From assembly GCF_042219855.1 (NCBI RefSeq), contig NZ_JBHJHP010000001.1:62001-126000 (forward strand): a stretch of 64,000 nucleotides of DNA, given 5' to 3'. Every line of letters starts with the position of its first letter. The stretch's first letter is position 1. The notes under the pieces were generated by a model. The model ran no database searches. It saw only the letters and a list, made by a program, of their open reading frames with translations, and was not told where the DNA came from. Below are positions 1-8,230 of the stretch, one piece after another. Origin of the DNA: JBHJHP01 sp042219855 (lineage in GTDB: Bacteria > Bacteroidota > Bacteroidia > Bacteroidales > UBA5342). Both the position numbers and the translations under genes were made by a program.

Positions 1-1
1 A

Positions 2-643
2 GGAATACGCAATAATCTGCTGCAAAATATTGAACAGGCAGGTGTGGATAAAACGCGACTTCTGGCACTTCAGGGTTTAATGCGTCTGCGCTTAATGGCA
101 AATCATCCGGTTCTGGTTAATAAGGATTATGAAGGTGATTCTGGTAAGTATGACCGGATCAAACGCAACCTGAAAAACCTGAAAGCTGAGAAACATAAGG
201 TGCTGGTGTTTTCTTCATTTGTTAAACATTTAAAGATACTTGAAAAATACTTTCAGAAGAAAGACTGGAAATACAGTATGCTTACCGGCGCAACGGAAAA
301 CAGGGAACAGGTGATTGATGCATTTATGAACGATCCGGATAATCATGTGTTTCTGATCAGTCTGAAAGCAGGTGGTGTCGGATTGAACCTCACCGAAGCT
401 GATTACGTATTTATTATTGATCCGTGGTGGAATCCGGCTGCCGAGATGCAGGCTGTTAACCGGGCTCATCGTATTGGGCAGGATAAGCACGTAATGGTTT
501 ACCGCTTTATTACAAGCGACTCCATTGAAGAAAAAATAAGCAAATTGCAGGAAAAGAAAAGTGAGCTGGCCAGTACATTTATCAATACCAATAATCCTTT
601 TCAAAACCTCTCTCAGAAAGAAATTGATGAGTTGTTTAAATAG
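2..643 (+). CDS. SNF2-family DEAD/DEAH helicase, C-terminal part (partial)
   Basis: This is the C-terminal end of a Swi2/Snf2-type ATPase, a DNA translocase that remodels protein-DNA complexes or works with RNA polymerase. The frame is open to the left edge, so the GTG at 44 is only an internal codon and the N-terminal ATPase lobe lies outside. Visible helicase lobe-2 motifs are motif IV-like KVLVFSSFVKHL, motif V-like LKAGGVGLNLTEAD followed by DPWWNPA, and motif VI-like QAVNRAHRIGQ with its arginine finger. The protein ends shortly after motif VI with an acidic/basic tail. In Bacteroidota such proteins usually carry a SWIM or bacterial SNF2 N-terminus, but that cannot be checked here. No operon partner is visible downstream, where a roughly 300 bp gap follows. 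Confidence 0.9.
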   Translation, partial: GIRNNLLQNIEQAGVDKTRLLALQGLMRLRLMANHPVLVNKDYEGDSGKYDRIKRNLKNLKAEKHKVLVFSSFVKHLKILEKYFQKKDWKYSMLTGATENREQVIDAFMNDPDNHVFLISLKAGGVGLNLTEADYVFIIDPWWNPAAEMQAVNRAHRIGQDKHVMVYRFITSDSIEEKISKLQEKKSELASTFINTNNPFQNLSQKEIDELFK

Positions 644-860
644 TTGGCGGTAGCCTTCAATGTCAGTATACAGTTATAATTTCCAACACATACCTTACAG
701 GTTCTTCTGCTTTAAATATTAAAATATTTGCAGAAGATGCTGATAATTAAGTTTATACTGTTAAACATTTAAAGAACCGGTATTATAGTTAAGGGGATAC
801 TTAAGATTTATTAATGTACCGGACTACAATGATTATAAAATCTAAATTATAACTTACAAA

Positions 861-882
861 GTTAACCAGAAGTCAGGTTAAC
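861..882. promoter_or_regulatory. Perfect inverted repeat upstream of TonB-receptor operon (possible operator)
   Basis: The arms GTTAACC (861-867) and GGTTAAC (876-882) are perfect inverted copies separated by 8 bases. They sit 65 bases before the first possible start codon of the 947-7158 operon, in a gap of about 300 bases (644-946) that otherwise holds no ORF I can support. The symmetry and position fit a dimeric regulator site. It lacks a T-run, so it is unlikely to be a terminator. The regulator is unknown. Confidence 0.4.
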
Positions 883-946
883 TATAAAAAGTTTTTAGAT
901 TCTAATCATTTAGCTATTTTTAAGCTTTGTTACAAGAAACACAATT

Positions 947-1654
947 TTGAATAAAGACAAATATTTCTGCCTGCGTTTTTACATGTTATTACTATGTATG
1001 TTCTCTTTGCTCGCGAACAGCAGTAGTCAATGTAATATACAGATGGTAAATGTTGAGCGACACGGAATATCACCTGAAATTTTCAGTGGAAAGATCTACA
1101 TTCCGGATTTAAATGTAACCAAGGGATCACCATATTTATTTGAAAACGGTTTCCGAAAGGGGATTATTTATATGGGACAGATGGGATTTGAGGATGTACT
1201 TATAAATATTGATATCACCAGGCAGTTGTTAATTATAGAAACTGGTGAAAAATCTTCCTATTCAAAAATCATCATTCCACATCAAAAGGTTGATAGTTTT
1301 TTTGTGGATGGAACAAAATTTATCTGGTCCGATAAAATCGAGAATGGCAGAGGATATTTAAAAAGGGTCAGTACAGGAAAATTGAGTTTATATATTATCA
1401 CAAAAAACAGAAGAGTTATCGATCAGCAACAGCAATCATTTAAATATACAAAAAAGCAGAATGGTTGGTATCTACAAAAGGATGATGCCATTAAAAAAGT
1501 AAACTCCCGTAAAAAAATGATAAAATTTCTCTCTGAACAAAATATGGATGTTCAGAAATCCTATGTAAAAAAACATGTTATCTTATGGAGGTGGTATGAA
1601 AATTCAGCCAAAATCGAACTTGTAAGATATCTTAATTCAATGGATCATAAATGA
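947..1654 (+). CDS. Secreted protein of unknown function, first gene of TonB-receptor operon
   Basis: I do not recognise this 235-residue protein. The frame opens with TTG at 947; an ATG at 983 (residue 13) is an equally good start and leaves a hydrophobic signal peptide (MLLLCMFSLLANSSS) ending before QCNIQ. The rest is soluble, basic and beta-rich, with the lysine-rich stretch KKVNSRKKMIKF near residue 170. Its stop codon overlaps the ATG of the downstream TonB receptor (ATGA), so the two are translationally coupled. In Bacteroidota TonB operons this position is often held by a FecR-like regulator or a small periplasmic partner, but no FecR domain or N-terminal membrane anchor is visible. 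Periplasmic accessory protein of the receptor is only an inference. Confidence 0.6.
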   Translation: MNKDKYFCLRFYMLLLCMFSLLANSSSQCNIQMVNVERHGISPEIFSGKIYIPDLNVTKGSPYLFENGFRKGIIYMGQMGFEDVLINIDITRQLLIIETGEKSSYSKIIIPHQKVDSFFVDGTKFIWSDKIENGRGYLKRVSTGKLSLYIITKNRRVIDQQQQSFKYTKKQNGWYLQKDDAIKKVNSRKKMIKFLSEQNMDVQKSYVKKHVILWRWYENSAKIELVRYLNSMDHK

Positions 1655-4419
1655 TTAAGTGGGTATACAGCATATTATTTTTTTTATTACTTCCCCAGTT
1701 ATATGCACAAAACGCTGATGCCAGGGTAAGTCTAAGATTACATAATAATTCATTAATTGAAGTATTTACAGATTTAGAAAGTCAAACAGGTTTTAAATTT
1801 GTGTATAGGGATTCAGATTTACCATCCGAAAGGATTACATACAAAAAAGATAGTATTGATTTTGGAGAAGCATTAGAAATCATTTTAACTGCTTATAGTT
1901 TAAATTATACAACACTTGGGAAGTACATTTTTGTATTAAAAGACGTTTTGGTAACTGATGAGTTATCTCTTCTTCATAAAACAGCTGCATCAACGGAATC
2001 TGACAGTTTGGATGCTAAAGAAGATTATTTACAACAAAGAGTTTTGAATGGCATTGAACCAGACCAGCCTGAGCAGATTTCAATCGGAAAACCAGGAGGA
2101 GGTTCTTTAAACAAGGTTTTAGTCCGCGGTAGGGTTACCAGCGCCGATACAGGAGAACCGTTAATCGGGGTAAGCTTTAGTATTCAGAATTCAGTGCAGG
2201 GAGCTGTTTCTGATTTTAATGGTATCATTTCACTTTCATTATATCCAGGAAATTATGCAGTTAGAATCTCTTCTGTTGGTTTTGAATCACAAAACATTAA
2301 TTTTAATGTACTGGGCGATGGCCAATTTTCAGTGGAAATGTACCCCAGCATAATCTCCTTAAAAGAAATAAAGGTAAAGAGAGAAACCAATTCATTATTA
2401 AACAGAACAGTTACAGGACTTGAACAGGTTGAATTAGAATCTATCCGGGACATGCCTGTTCTTATGGGTGAACGTGATATATTAAAATCATCGCAGTTGT
2501 TGCCGGGAATTGTGACGGTAGGAGAAGGATCGGCAGGATTAAATGTAAGAGGAGGGAATGCGGATCAAAATATGTTTCTAATTAACGGATTACCCGTATA
2601 TAATACCTCACACCTGCTCGGTTTTTTCTCAGCTTTTAATTCAGATGCACTGGATAATTTCAATATTTATAAAGGTAATCTTCCGGTTAAATATGGTGGA
2701 CGTTTATCTTCAGTTTTTGATATTACCACACGCGAAGGTAACAGAAAGCAGTTTAAAGCCCATGGTGGTATTAGTCCTGTCTCTGTATTTTTTACAGCGG
2801 AATCTCCTGTTGTGAAAGATAAAAGTGCCATATTGTTCAGCAACAGAATTACATGGTCTGATGTTTTATTAAAACAGGTAAAAGAACCTGATATCAGGGA
2901 CAGTGAAGCAGGTTTTGGCGATTTTTTATTATCGTATAATCAGGATTTTTCTGACAAGAATAATCTTCGGATATTTGCATATTACAGTAAGGATAATATA
3001 AAAATTGCCAGTCTGAACCAACATCAGTATTCAACACTTGGGAGTACCATAAGATGGAACAGCAGTATTAGCAGAGCATTGAAACTTAATACAGAAGCTG
3101 TGGCAATGCAATACACTTCACTTAACAGTAATATAGCAGATAAATCGTCTGCATACACTCAGGAATGGGGGTTGGGACAGTATCAGATTAACAGCCAGTT
3201 ACAATATATATCTTCAAAAAATTATATAGCTCAGGCAGGTATAAGCTCAATTTTATACAATCATCGAAGGGGAGATCTGGTCCCATTTAACACCGATTCA
3301 CATATCGGTAAATTGAATCTTCCTGTAGAAAATGGCTTAGAAAGTGCCGTATATGGTTCTGTGCAGTGGAATGTGAATCAGAAACTATCTTTCAATGCCG
3401 GACTTAGAGTTAGTTTTTATCAAATGGTGGGGGGAGGTAATGTACTTCAGTATGCTAAGGATGCACCACCTGAAGGTCTATTTGTAACCGATACTTTACA
3501 TTTTAGGAATGGTGAAATCAGTGCTTCATCTGTTAACCCTGAACCAAGATTTGCTTTAACATATAAGCCCGGAAAATATGATGCATTTAAGTTCTCCTAT
3601 AACAGAACAAGCCAGTATATATTTATGTTAAGCAATACTGTAGCCATTGCACCAGGTGATCAGTGGAAATTGTCAGATTATCATATTAAACCTCTTATTG
3701 GTGATCAGGTGAACATTGGATTCTATAAAACCATTCCATGGTACGGCCTGGAAACATCTGTAGAGTTATTTGCCCGGAGAAATGTAAATATTCCTGAATA
3801 TATAGATGGTGCCGATTTTAAAGGCAATGAATATATTGAACAGGTTACCCGGGCCGGAACAAACACGGCTTATGGAGCTGAGTTTTTATTGAAGAAAAAA
3901 GGAGGCCGTTTCAACGGTTGGTTGTCATATACATACAGCAGGTCTTTTATGGAAGTGAATGGTGAAAATAACTGGGAAGATATTAATTATGGAATCAGAT
4001 ATCCCGCAAATTTTGACAGACCTCATGTTTTAAACCTTGCAACCACTTTTAGATACAACAGAAGATTTATGTTCTCCGGGAATTTCGTATATAATACAGG
4101 AAGACCTGTTACATTACCGGAAGATTTGTGGTTTCTAAACGGAATATCTCTGATAAATTATTCGGACAGAAATCATTACAGAATTCCAGATTATATAAGA
4201 ACAGATCTTTCTTTAAGCATTGAAGGGAATTTAAAAAAACAGAAATTTCTTCATAGCTCATGGTTGTTCAATGTATATAATGTGTTTGGAAGAGATAATA
4301 TTTACTCCATATTTTTTAAAAATGAAAACGGCAGGATGAACGGCTATACTTATTCAGTTATTAGTGTTCCTGTTTTTACTGTGTCATGGATATTTAAACT
4401 TGGTAATTATGCGAATTAG
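1651..4419 (+). CDS. TonB-dependent outer-membrane receptor with STN and carboxypeptidase-regulatory domains
   Basis: A 922-residue outer-membrane receptor. Domains in order: signal peptide ending at about residue 19 (LLPQLYAQ); a secretin/TonB short N-terminal (STN) domain at about 22-98; an acidic linker; a carboxypeptidase-regulatory-like domain at about 157-235 (GRVTSADTGEPLIGV); a plug domain at about 250-365 with the NVRGGNADQNMFLING signature; and a 22-strand-type barrel to the C terminus. STN domains usually signal to a FecR anti-sigma factor, but no fecI/fecR pair is in this operon or nearby. The gene overlaps its upstream neighbour by 4 bases and the downstream DUF4249 lipoprotein by 11 bases. 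The receptor plus DUF4249 pairing is common in the phylum and is thought to act in uptake of an unidentified ligand. The substrate cannot be read from sequence. Confidence 0.93.
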   Translation: MIKWVYSILFFLLLPQLYAQNADARVSLRLHNNSLIEVFTDLESQTGFKFVYRDSDLPSERITYKKDSIDFGEALEIILTAYSLNYTTLGKYIFVLKDVLVTDELSLLHKTAASTESDSLDAKEDYLQQRVLNGIEPDQPEQISIGKPGGGSLNKVLVRGRVTSADTGEPLIGVSFSIQNSVQGAVSDFNGIISLSLYPGNYAVRISSVGFESQNINFNVLGDGQFSVEMYPSIISLKEIKVKRETNSLLNRTVTGLEQVELESIRDMPVLMGERDILKSSQLLPGIVTVGEGSAGLNVRGGNADQNMFLINGLPVYNTSHLLGFFSAFNSDALDNFNIYKGNLPVKYGGRLSSVFDITTREGNRKQFKAHGGISPVSVFFTAESPVVKDKSAILFSNRITWSDVLLKQVKEPDIRDSEAGFGDFLLSYNQDFSDKNNLRIFAYYSKDNIKIASLNQHQYSTLGSTIRWNSSISRALKLNTEAVAMQYTSLNSNIADKSSAYTQEWGLGQYQINSQLQYISSKNYIAQAGISSILYNHRRGDLVPFNTDSHIGKLNLPVENGLESAVYGSVQWNVNQKLSFNAGLRVSFYQMVGGGNVLQYAKDAPPEGLFVTDTLHFRNGEISASSVNPEPRFALTYKPGKYDAFKFSYNRTSQYIFMLSNTVAIAPGDQWKLSDYHIKPLIGDQVNIGFYKTIPWYGLETSVELFARRNVNIPEYIDGADFKGNEYIEQVTRAGTNTAYGAEFLLKKKGGRFNGWLSYTYSRSFMEVNGENNWEDINYGIRYPANFDRPHVLNLATTFRYNRRFMFSGNFVYNTGRPVTLPEDLWFLNGISLINYSDRNHYRIPDYIRTDLSLSIEGNLKKQKFLHSSWLFNVYNVFGRDNIYSIFFKNENGRMNGYTYSVISVPVFTVSWIFKLGNYAN

Positions 4420-5545
4420 TTTGTTGTCGATATTTTGCTTATTACTATTAAACAGCTGTATAGACAGTTATCATTTTTCGCGTGAAAAGAATGATGATCA
4501 AAGACCACTGGTTATTTATGGCTCTTTAACGGATCAACCTGGAACTTCTTTTGTTGAAATCAGTTATGCCACGGACCCTGGGAGTCCTTCAACTAATGAA
4601 GTGTCTGGTTGCGATGTAGAATTAATCAGTAGCGAAGGAAAAGTATACAATTATCATGAAACGTATGCAGGTCGATATGAACTGGAGATTAGTGCCGGTC
4701 AGATTGATACTACAATCACTTATTTTCTTAGATTGAATGTTCCAAACAGGGGAGTGTACGAATCTGATCAGGAAGGTTTCGAAGAATCATCAGAAATCAC
4801 ATCTGTGTATGGAGAACGCGATGATAAAGCAAATTATGATGGATCAGATACAATACAAGGCGTACAGTATTACGCGGATATTAGAGGACGTGACAATGAT
4901 GGACGCTATATGCGATACGAGGTTATTGAAACCTGGGAAGATTACTCCCCGTTTATATTCGATGCTTATTATGACGGAGAACTTCATATTGGAAGAGATG
5001 AATCGTTAAAGCATTGTTACAAAACAACACCTGTAAACAAAATATTTACTTTATCCACTGCACCACTGACAGAAAACAGTTTTAATGGCTATAAACTGCA
5101 ATATGTGGATAATACAACACAAAGGCTGTACTATAAATATACGTTTCTGGTGCGACAGTTGACTGTGAGTGAGAAGGTTTGGAACTTTTGGGAAACACTA
5201 AAGAAGAATAATCAGGATAATGGTGGATTATATGAGACTCAACCAGCTGATGTAAAAGGGAACATTCATAAGTTAGATTCAGATGAAGAAGTTCTCGGTG
5301 TTTTTGAAGTTGCAGCGTTAAAGGAAAAGCGAATTTATATTGATGATCAGTACGGCATGAAATTCAGGCTTGGTTTGTATTGTGAATTATATGAGATGGA
5401 AATGGGTTTTACTCCTGATACAACAAAGTATCCTCAGTATATTACCATTGTAGATGGTGCATTCTGGACTGCTCATCAAATGTGTTACGATTGCAGATTA
5501 AGAGGAGGAACTTTGGAGCCTCCGGATTTTTGGATATGGGAATGA
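4409..5545 (+). CDS. DUF4249 family lipoprotein
   Basis: The start is placed at the ATG at 4409, because it begins a clear lipoprotein signal (MRISLLSIFCLLLLNSC, lipidated Cys17); the open frame reaches further back only inside the receptor gene. The mature protein of about 360 residues matches the DUF4249 pattern, with an early RPLVIYGSLTDQPG strand segment, a Gly/Asp-rich middle and an aromatic C-terminus (CYDCRLRGGTLEPPDFW). DUF4249 proteins are surface or periplasmic lipoproteins always found beside TonB receptors in Bacteroidota; their biochemical role is not established. Its C-terminal CxxC could form a disulfide. It overlaps the receptor by 11 bases and the next gene by ATGA, so the whole set is one coupled operon. 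Confidence 0.85.
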   Translation: MRISLLSIFCLLLLNSCIDSYHFSREKNDDQRPLVIYGSLTDQPGTSFVEISYATDPGSPSTNEVSGCDVELISSEGKVYNYHETYAGRYELEISAGQIDTTITYFLRLNVPNRGVYESDQEGFEESSEITSVYGERDDKANYDGSDTIQGVQYYADIRGRDNDGRYMRYEVIETWEDYSPFIFDAYYDGELHIGRDESLKHCYKTTPVNKIFTLSTAPLTENSFNGYKLQYVDNTTQRLYYKYTFLVRQLTVSEKVWNFWETLKKNNQDNGGLYETQPADVKGNIHKLDSDEEVLGVFEVAALKEKRIYIDDQYGMKFRLGLYCELYEMEMGFTPDTTKYPQYITIVDGAFWTAHQMCYDCRLRGGTLEPPDFWIWE

Positions 5546-7158
5546 GATTAATACTGGTAAATATAGGATTTTATTTATGCTTGTTTTACGGCATTGCTAA
5601 TGCTGCACAGCATGAAAAAGCTGCATTTTTGTTCAACACTGAAAGACAAATTTATGCATCAGGAGAGAAGGTACAATTTGCTGTGATTTTTAAAAATGAC
5701 CTGAGAGATTTGGGACAGGTTCTAACGATTGAATTATTGACATTGGACAGCCGGTTAATAAAAGGTGCAAAATATAATCTACACCTCCCGGTAACATATA
5801 ATTCATTTGAACTTCCACCTGACCTTGACGCAGGAAATTATATTTTGTGTGCATATGCATCAGGGTCTGGTTTGTATATTACTCCCGCAATGCAACTTAT
5901 TTCTGTAGTTTATAAGGGCAACCTGCTTCCTCCCTGCATTGTCAGTTCTTCCAAAACTTCAGATTCTGATGAGATCATTGTAAAAACAATAAAGAATGAT
6001 GAAAGGGTTGAATCACCTTCAACCTTGCTTGTTCAATTGCACAATGTTGGGATGAAAGTGGAAGGTTCACTAAGTCTTGCAAGATCACCTGCAGTTTCTA
6101 CTCTCTCATTCAGTAAAACAGCTGAGACGAAAACAATGGTTGATGACCCTGATGTGAACAAAAGAGGAGCTTTGATTACCGGTGAGATCATGAATGAGAG
6201 AACGGGTAATCCGGAAGCTTTTAAGAGGGTTGATTTCTCAACTCTGGCAAATCCAGGCATGTTTTTATCCTGTTCAACCAATGAAAAAGGAAAATTTGAA
6301 ATGTACTTTCCCTTTCCGATGTCATCAATGGAGATCATAATTTCAGCTCATACATCAGACAGTGTTTCGATTACTTTAGACAACCAATATCGAATTCCAA
6401 AAACAGAATTAACTCATTTTGAAAATAGTGTTGTCAGATTGGATACGATTTCTGATGCCTATGAGAATACAGCCCTGGAGATTTTTAAAGTCTCTCAACT
6501 AAAGGCATACTTTACATCAGATATTAAACAAATAAAAGACTCTGTCACTATGCGTTGGTTTTATGGCGAACCAGATTATTCCATTGAACCTGATAATTTT
6601 ATACAGCTACCAACAATGGAAGATTATATTCTGGAACTTATCCCCGGTACCTATTCGAGAACTGAAGGAGATAAGAAGAAAATAGAGATTGTTCAGAAAA
6701 ACAGTTTCTATGCCGGTTATGAACCATTATTGTTAATTGATGGAGTACCTGTATATGATCATAAGACTTTCCTTAGTATTAATGTCAGGCAAATTTCAAA
6801 AATTGAACTGGTCAGATCGCTATACAGACATGGCGAATATCTTTTTGGAGGCATTATAAATGTTATAAGTAAAGAGAATAATCTGGCAGGCATGAAACTG
6901 AAGGGTAATCACCGAGTATTTAATGTTGACTTTTTAACACCCGATGTTTCATGCAAGATATCGAAAATGGAGAAATCTGCAAATGTTCTGGTTGATTATG
7001 GCTACTGGAAACCTGATATTGTACTACAAGAAGGACAGTTTGAGGAAATCGAAATAGCAAAACCGTTTGTTGCAGGGGAATATGTTCTATCCTTTAAGGG
7101 TCTCGATGTCATGGGGCATATAAGAACTGCTACCTATGTATTAAATATAGATAAGTAA
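5542..7158 (+). CDS. Secreted MG2-like protein with C-terminal TonB-plug-like segment
   Basis: The ATG at 5542 overlaps the stop of the DUF4249 gene (ATGA) and starts a signal peptide ending near ANAAQ, so I use it over the upstream in-frame codons. The 538-residue protein begins with an alpha-2-macroglobulin MG2-like strand pattern (TERQIYASGEKVQFAVI), continues with a carboxypeptidase-regulatory-like stretch (GALITGEIMNERTGNPEAF), and near residues 400-460 has a plug-like segment (LLLIDGVPVYD, then FGGIINVISK) resembling a TonB plug with no barrel behind it. Proteins of this architecture travel with TonB receptor/DUF4249 pairs. It probably sits in the periplasm or outer membrane and may contact the receptor or TonB, but this is inference. 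It is too short to be a receptor broken by frameshift. Confidence 0.7.
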   Translation: MRLILVNIGFYLCLFYGIANAAQHEKAAFLFNTERQIYASGEKVQFAVIFKNDLRDLGQVLTIELLTLDSRLIKGAKYNLHLPVTYNSFELPPDLDAGNYILCAYASGSGLYITPAMQLISVVYKGNLLPPCIVSSSKTSDSDEIIVKTIKNDERVESPSTLLVQLHNVGMKVEGSLSLARSPAVSTLSFSKTAETKTMVDDPDVNKRGALITGEIMNERTGNPEAFKRVDFSTLANPGMFLSCSTNEKGKFEMYFPFPMSSMEIIISAHTSDSVSITLDNQYRIPKTELTHFENSVVRLDTISDAYENTALEIFKVSQLKAYFTSDIKQIKDSVTMRWFYGEPDYSIEPDNFIQLPTMEDYILELIPGTYSRTEGDKKKIEIVQKNSFYAGYEPLLLIDGVPVYDHKTFLSINVRQISKIELVRSLYRHGEYLFGGIINVISKENNLAGMKLKGNHRVFNVDFLTPDVSCKISKMEKSANVLVDYGYWKPDIVLQEGQFEEIEIAKPFVAGEYVLSFKGLDVMGHIRTATYVLNIDK

Positions 7159-7193
7159 ATAACCAAGTGATCAGCAAAAAATTTATTAACGAA

Positions 7194-7361
7194 ATGAGTA
7201 ACTCCAAATCATTAGAACAAATCCGTCAGGATAATGAAACTCGTGCTGAGAGACTTGAAAAAGAGCTCGCACAAATGACAGAAGAGGAGCGGGAGGAGTT
7301 TTTAAAAGCCTCTCGTTCCCTTGGGGAGAAATTCAAGGAGCAAGGGTTTGACTTTGAGTGA
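7194..7361 (+). CDS. Small acidic helical protein, unknown function
   Basis: A 55-residue frame from the ATG at 7194 (an in-frame GTG at 7167 would add nine residues). It is highly charged and predicted helical (SLEQIRQDNETRAERLEKE, then MTEEEREEFLKAS), cytoplasmic, with no signal peptide. It follows the envelope operon by 35 bases in the same direction and is followed by a terminator-like hairpin near 7419-7450, so it may be the last gene of that transcript. I recognise no family. The heptad-like pattern suggests a coiled coil. Confidence 0.5.
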   Translation: MSNSKSLEQIRQDNETRAERLEKELAQMTEEEREEFLKASRSLGEKFKEQGFDFE

Positions 7362-7418
7362 AACTTAAGTCAGATCAAATCAGGACATAGTATTAAGAAT
7401 ATTTCCTCAATACTTTTA

Positions 7419-7450
7419 AAAACCATCAGAACTTCATCTTTGGTTTTTTT
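7419..7450 (+). terminator. Candidate Rho-independent terminator after the 947-7361 operon
   Basis: AAAACCA and TGGTTTT arms are separated by about 14 bases and followed by a run of seven T. It lies about 60 bases after the small ORF and fits the end of the plus-strand operon. Confidence 0.45.
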
Positions 7451-7600
7451 AAGTAAAAATTATCCTAATTATAACTGCAAAGCTGGTTTCCTTTATCCAT
7501 TCGTTATAAACTGTTCTTTTTTTTTATAATTTTATCCCCTCGGTATGAAAAAAATGATGACATTAAATTGCTAAACTAAGACTATAAAAACTTCCTTTAA

Positions 7601-7846
7601 ATGAATAATGAAGCCCATGCCAGAATTAAGATCAATAAGCTGCTTGAAGAAGCAGGGTGGAGGTTTTTTGATTCTGAAGAAGGAAAGGCAAATATTCTGC
7701 TTGAAAATCATGTTAAGATAAAGCGGCATGAAATAGATGCCTGGGGCAATGATTTTGAATAGACGAAGCATGGTGCACTGGATTTTTTACTGGTCGATTC
7801 TGACAATAAACCGCTGGAATTTCGGCGGGAAACCGGCGGACTATAA
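7601..7846 (+). pseudogene. Type I restriction enzyme R subunit (HsdR) N-terminal remnant
   Basis: The ATG at 7601 opens 53 codons reading EEAGWRFFDSEEGKANILLE and then HEIDAWGNDFE, ended by a TAG at 7760. The same frame continues without a shift as TKHGALDFLLVDSDNKPLEF until 7846. Read through, this matches the start of HsdR-type nuclease subunits, where a relative of GNDFExTKxGxxDFLLxD leads into the PD-(D/E)XK nuclease core. Everything after about codon 72 is missing, against roughly 800-1100 residues in an intact R subunit, and no hsdM or hsdS is present. It is a nonsense-mutated, truncated relic. It lies 48 bases from the 3' end of tRNA-Pro, a typical place for leftover mobile DNA. Confidence 0.75.
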
Positions 7847-7851
7847 AAAAC

Positions 7852-7880
7852 AAAGGTTATGCAAAAATGCATAACCTTTT
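7852..7880 (-). terminator. Terminator hairpin downstream of tRNA-Pro
   Basis: A near-perfect stem (AAAGGTTATGCA against TGCATAACCTTT) with a 4-5 base loop lies just after the tRNA 3' end on the minus strand, where it is followed by a T-rich stretch. It fits termination of the tRNA transcript. Confidence 0.6.
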
Positions 7881-7893
7881 GATTTTCAGTCAG

Positions 7894-7969
7894 TCGGGAT
7901 GACTGGATTCGAACCAGCGACCCCACGCCCCCCAGACGTGTACTCTAAACCGGACTGAGCTACATCCCG
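7894..7969 (-). tRNA. tRNA-Pro (anticodon GGG)
   Basis: Read on the minus strand the 76-base sequence folds as a cloverleaf: acceptor CGGGATG pairs with CATCCCG, discriminator A; D arm GCTC/GAGT; anticodon stem CACGT/GCGTG around the loop CTGGGGG, which gives anticodon GGG; and T arm GCTGG/CCAGT with loop TTCGAAT. CCA is not encoded. Anticodon GGG reads CCC and CCU proline codons. A perfect -7 box lies upstream on the minus strand and a hairpin terminator downstream, so it is probably a single-gene transcript. Confidence 0.93.
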
Positions 7970-8007
7970 TATTTTGTTAAAAGGATCGATTTCCTTTAAC
8001 CGAGGCG

Positions 8008-8015
8008 CAAATATA
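8008..8015 (-). promoter_or_regulatory. Bacteroidota -7 box for tRNA-Pro
   Basis: CAAATATA on the plus strand is TATATTTG on the minus strand, a full match to the TAnnTTTG -7 consensus, 39 bases before the tRNA 5' end. I could not find a convincing TTTG -33 element at the right spacing. Confidence 0.45.
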
Positions 8016-8085
8016 GTAAAATCATTTTTTTGTTTACATTTTTTGGTTTTTTAATTTTTCAGCGTACTTGTTTTTAGTCTGATGG

Positions 8086-8160
8086 CTCGATTTAACATTA
8101 TCTCAAAATGTTAAAAATCAAATGATTAATGATTTTAACAGTTTATAACATTTTGATTAT
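8086..8160. promoter_or_regulatory. Cluster of nested inverted repeats upstream of the sensor kinase (possible regulator-binding region)
   Basis: TCAAAATGTTA (8103-8113) is a perfect inverted partner of TAACATTTTGA (8146-8156). Inside it TGTTAAAAATCA (8109-8120) faces TGATTTTAACA (8130-8140) with one unpaired A. A further TTTAACATT lies near 8091. The repeated unit is TTTTAACA or TAACATTTT in both orientations. The cluster sits about 75-140 bases before the ATG of the RprX-like kinase at 8231, so it may bind the cognate response regulator or fold in the leader. Confidence 0.4.
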
Positions 8161-8230
8161 TAGCAAGTTGTGCTTGTTAAACTTTGTTAATCGATATTGC
8201 AATGCAAAGGCAAGATGTATATTTGTGTTC

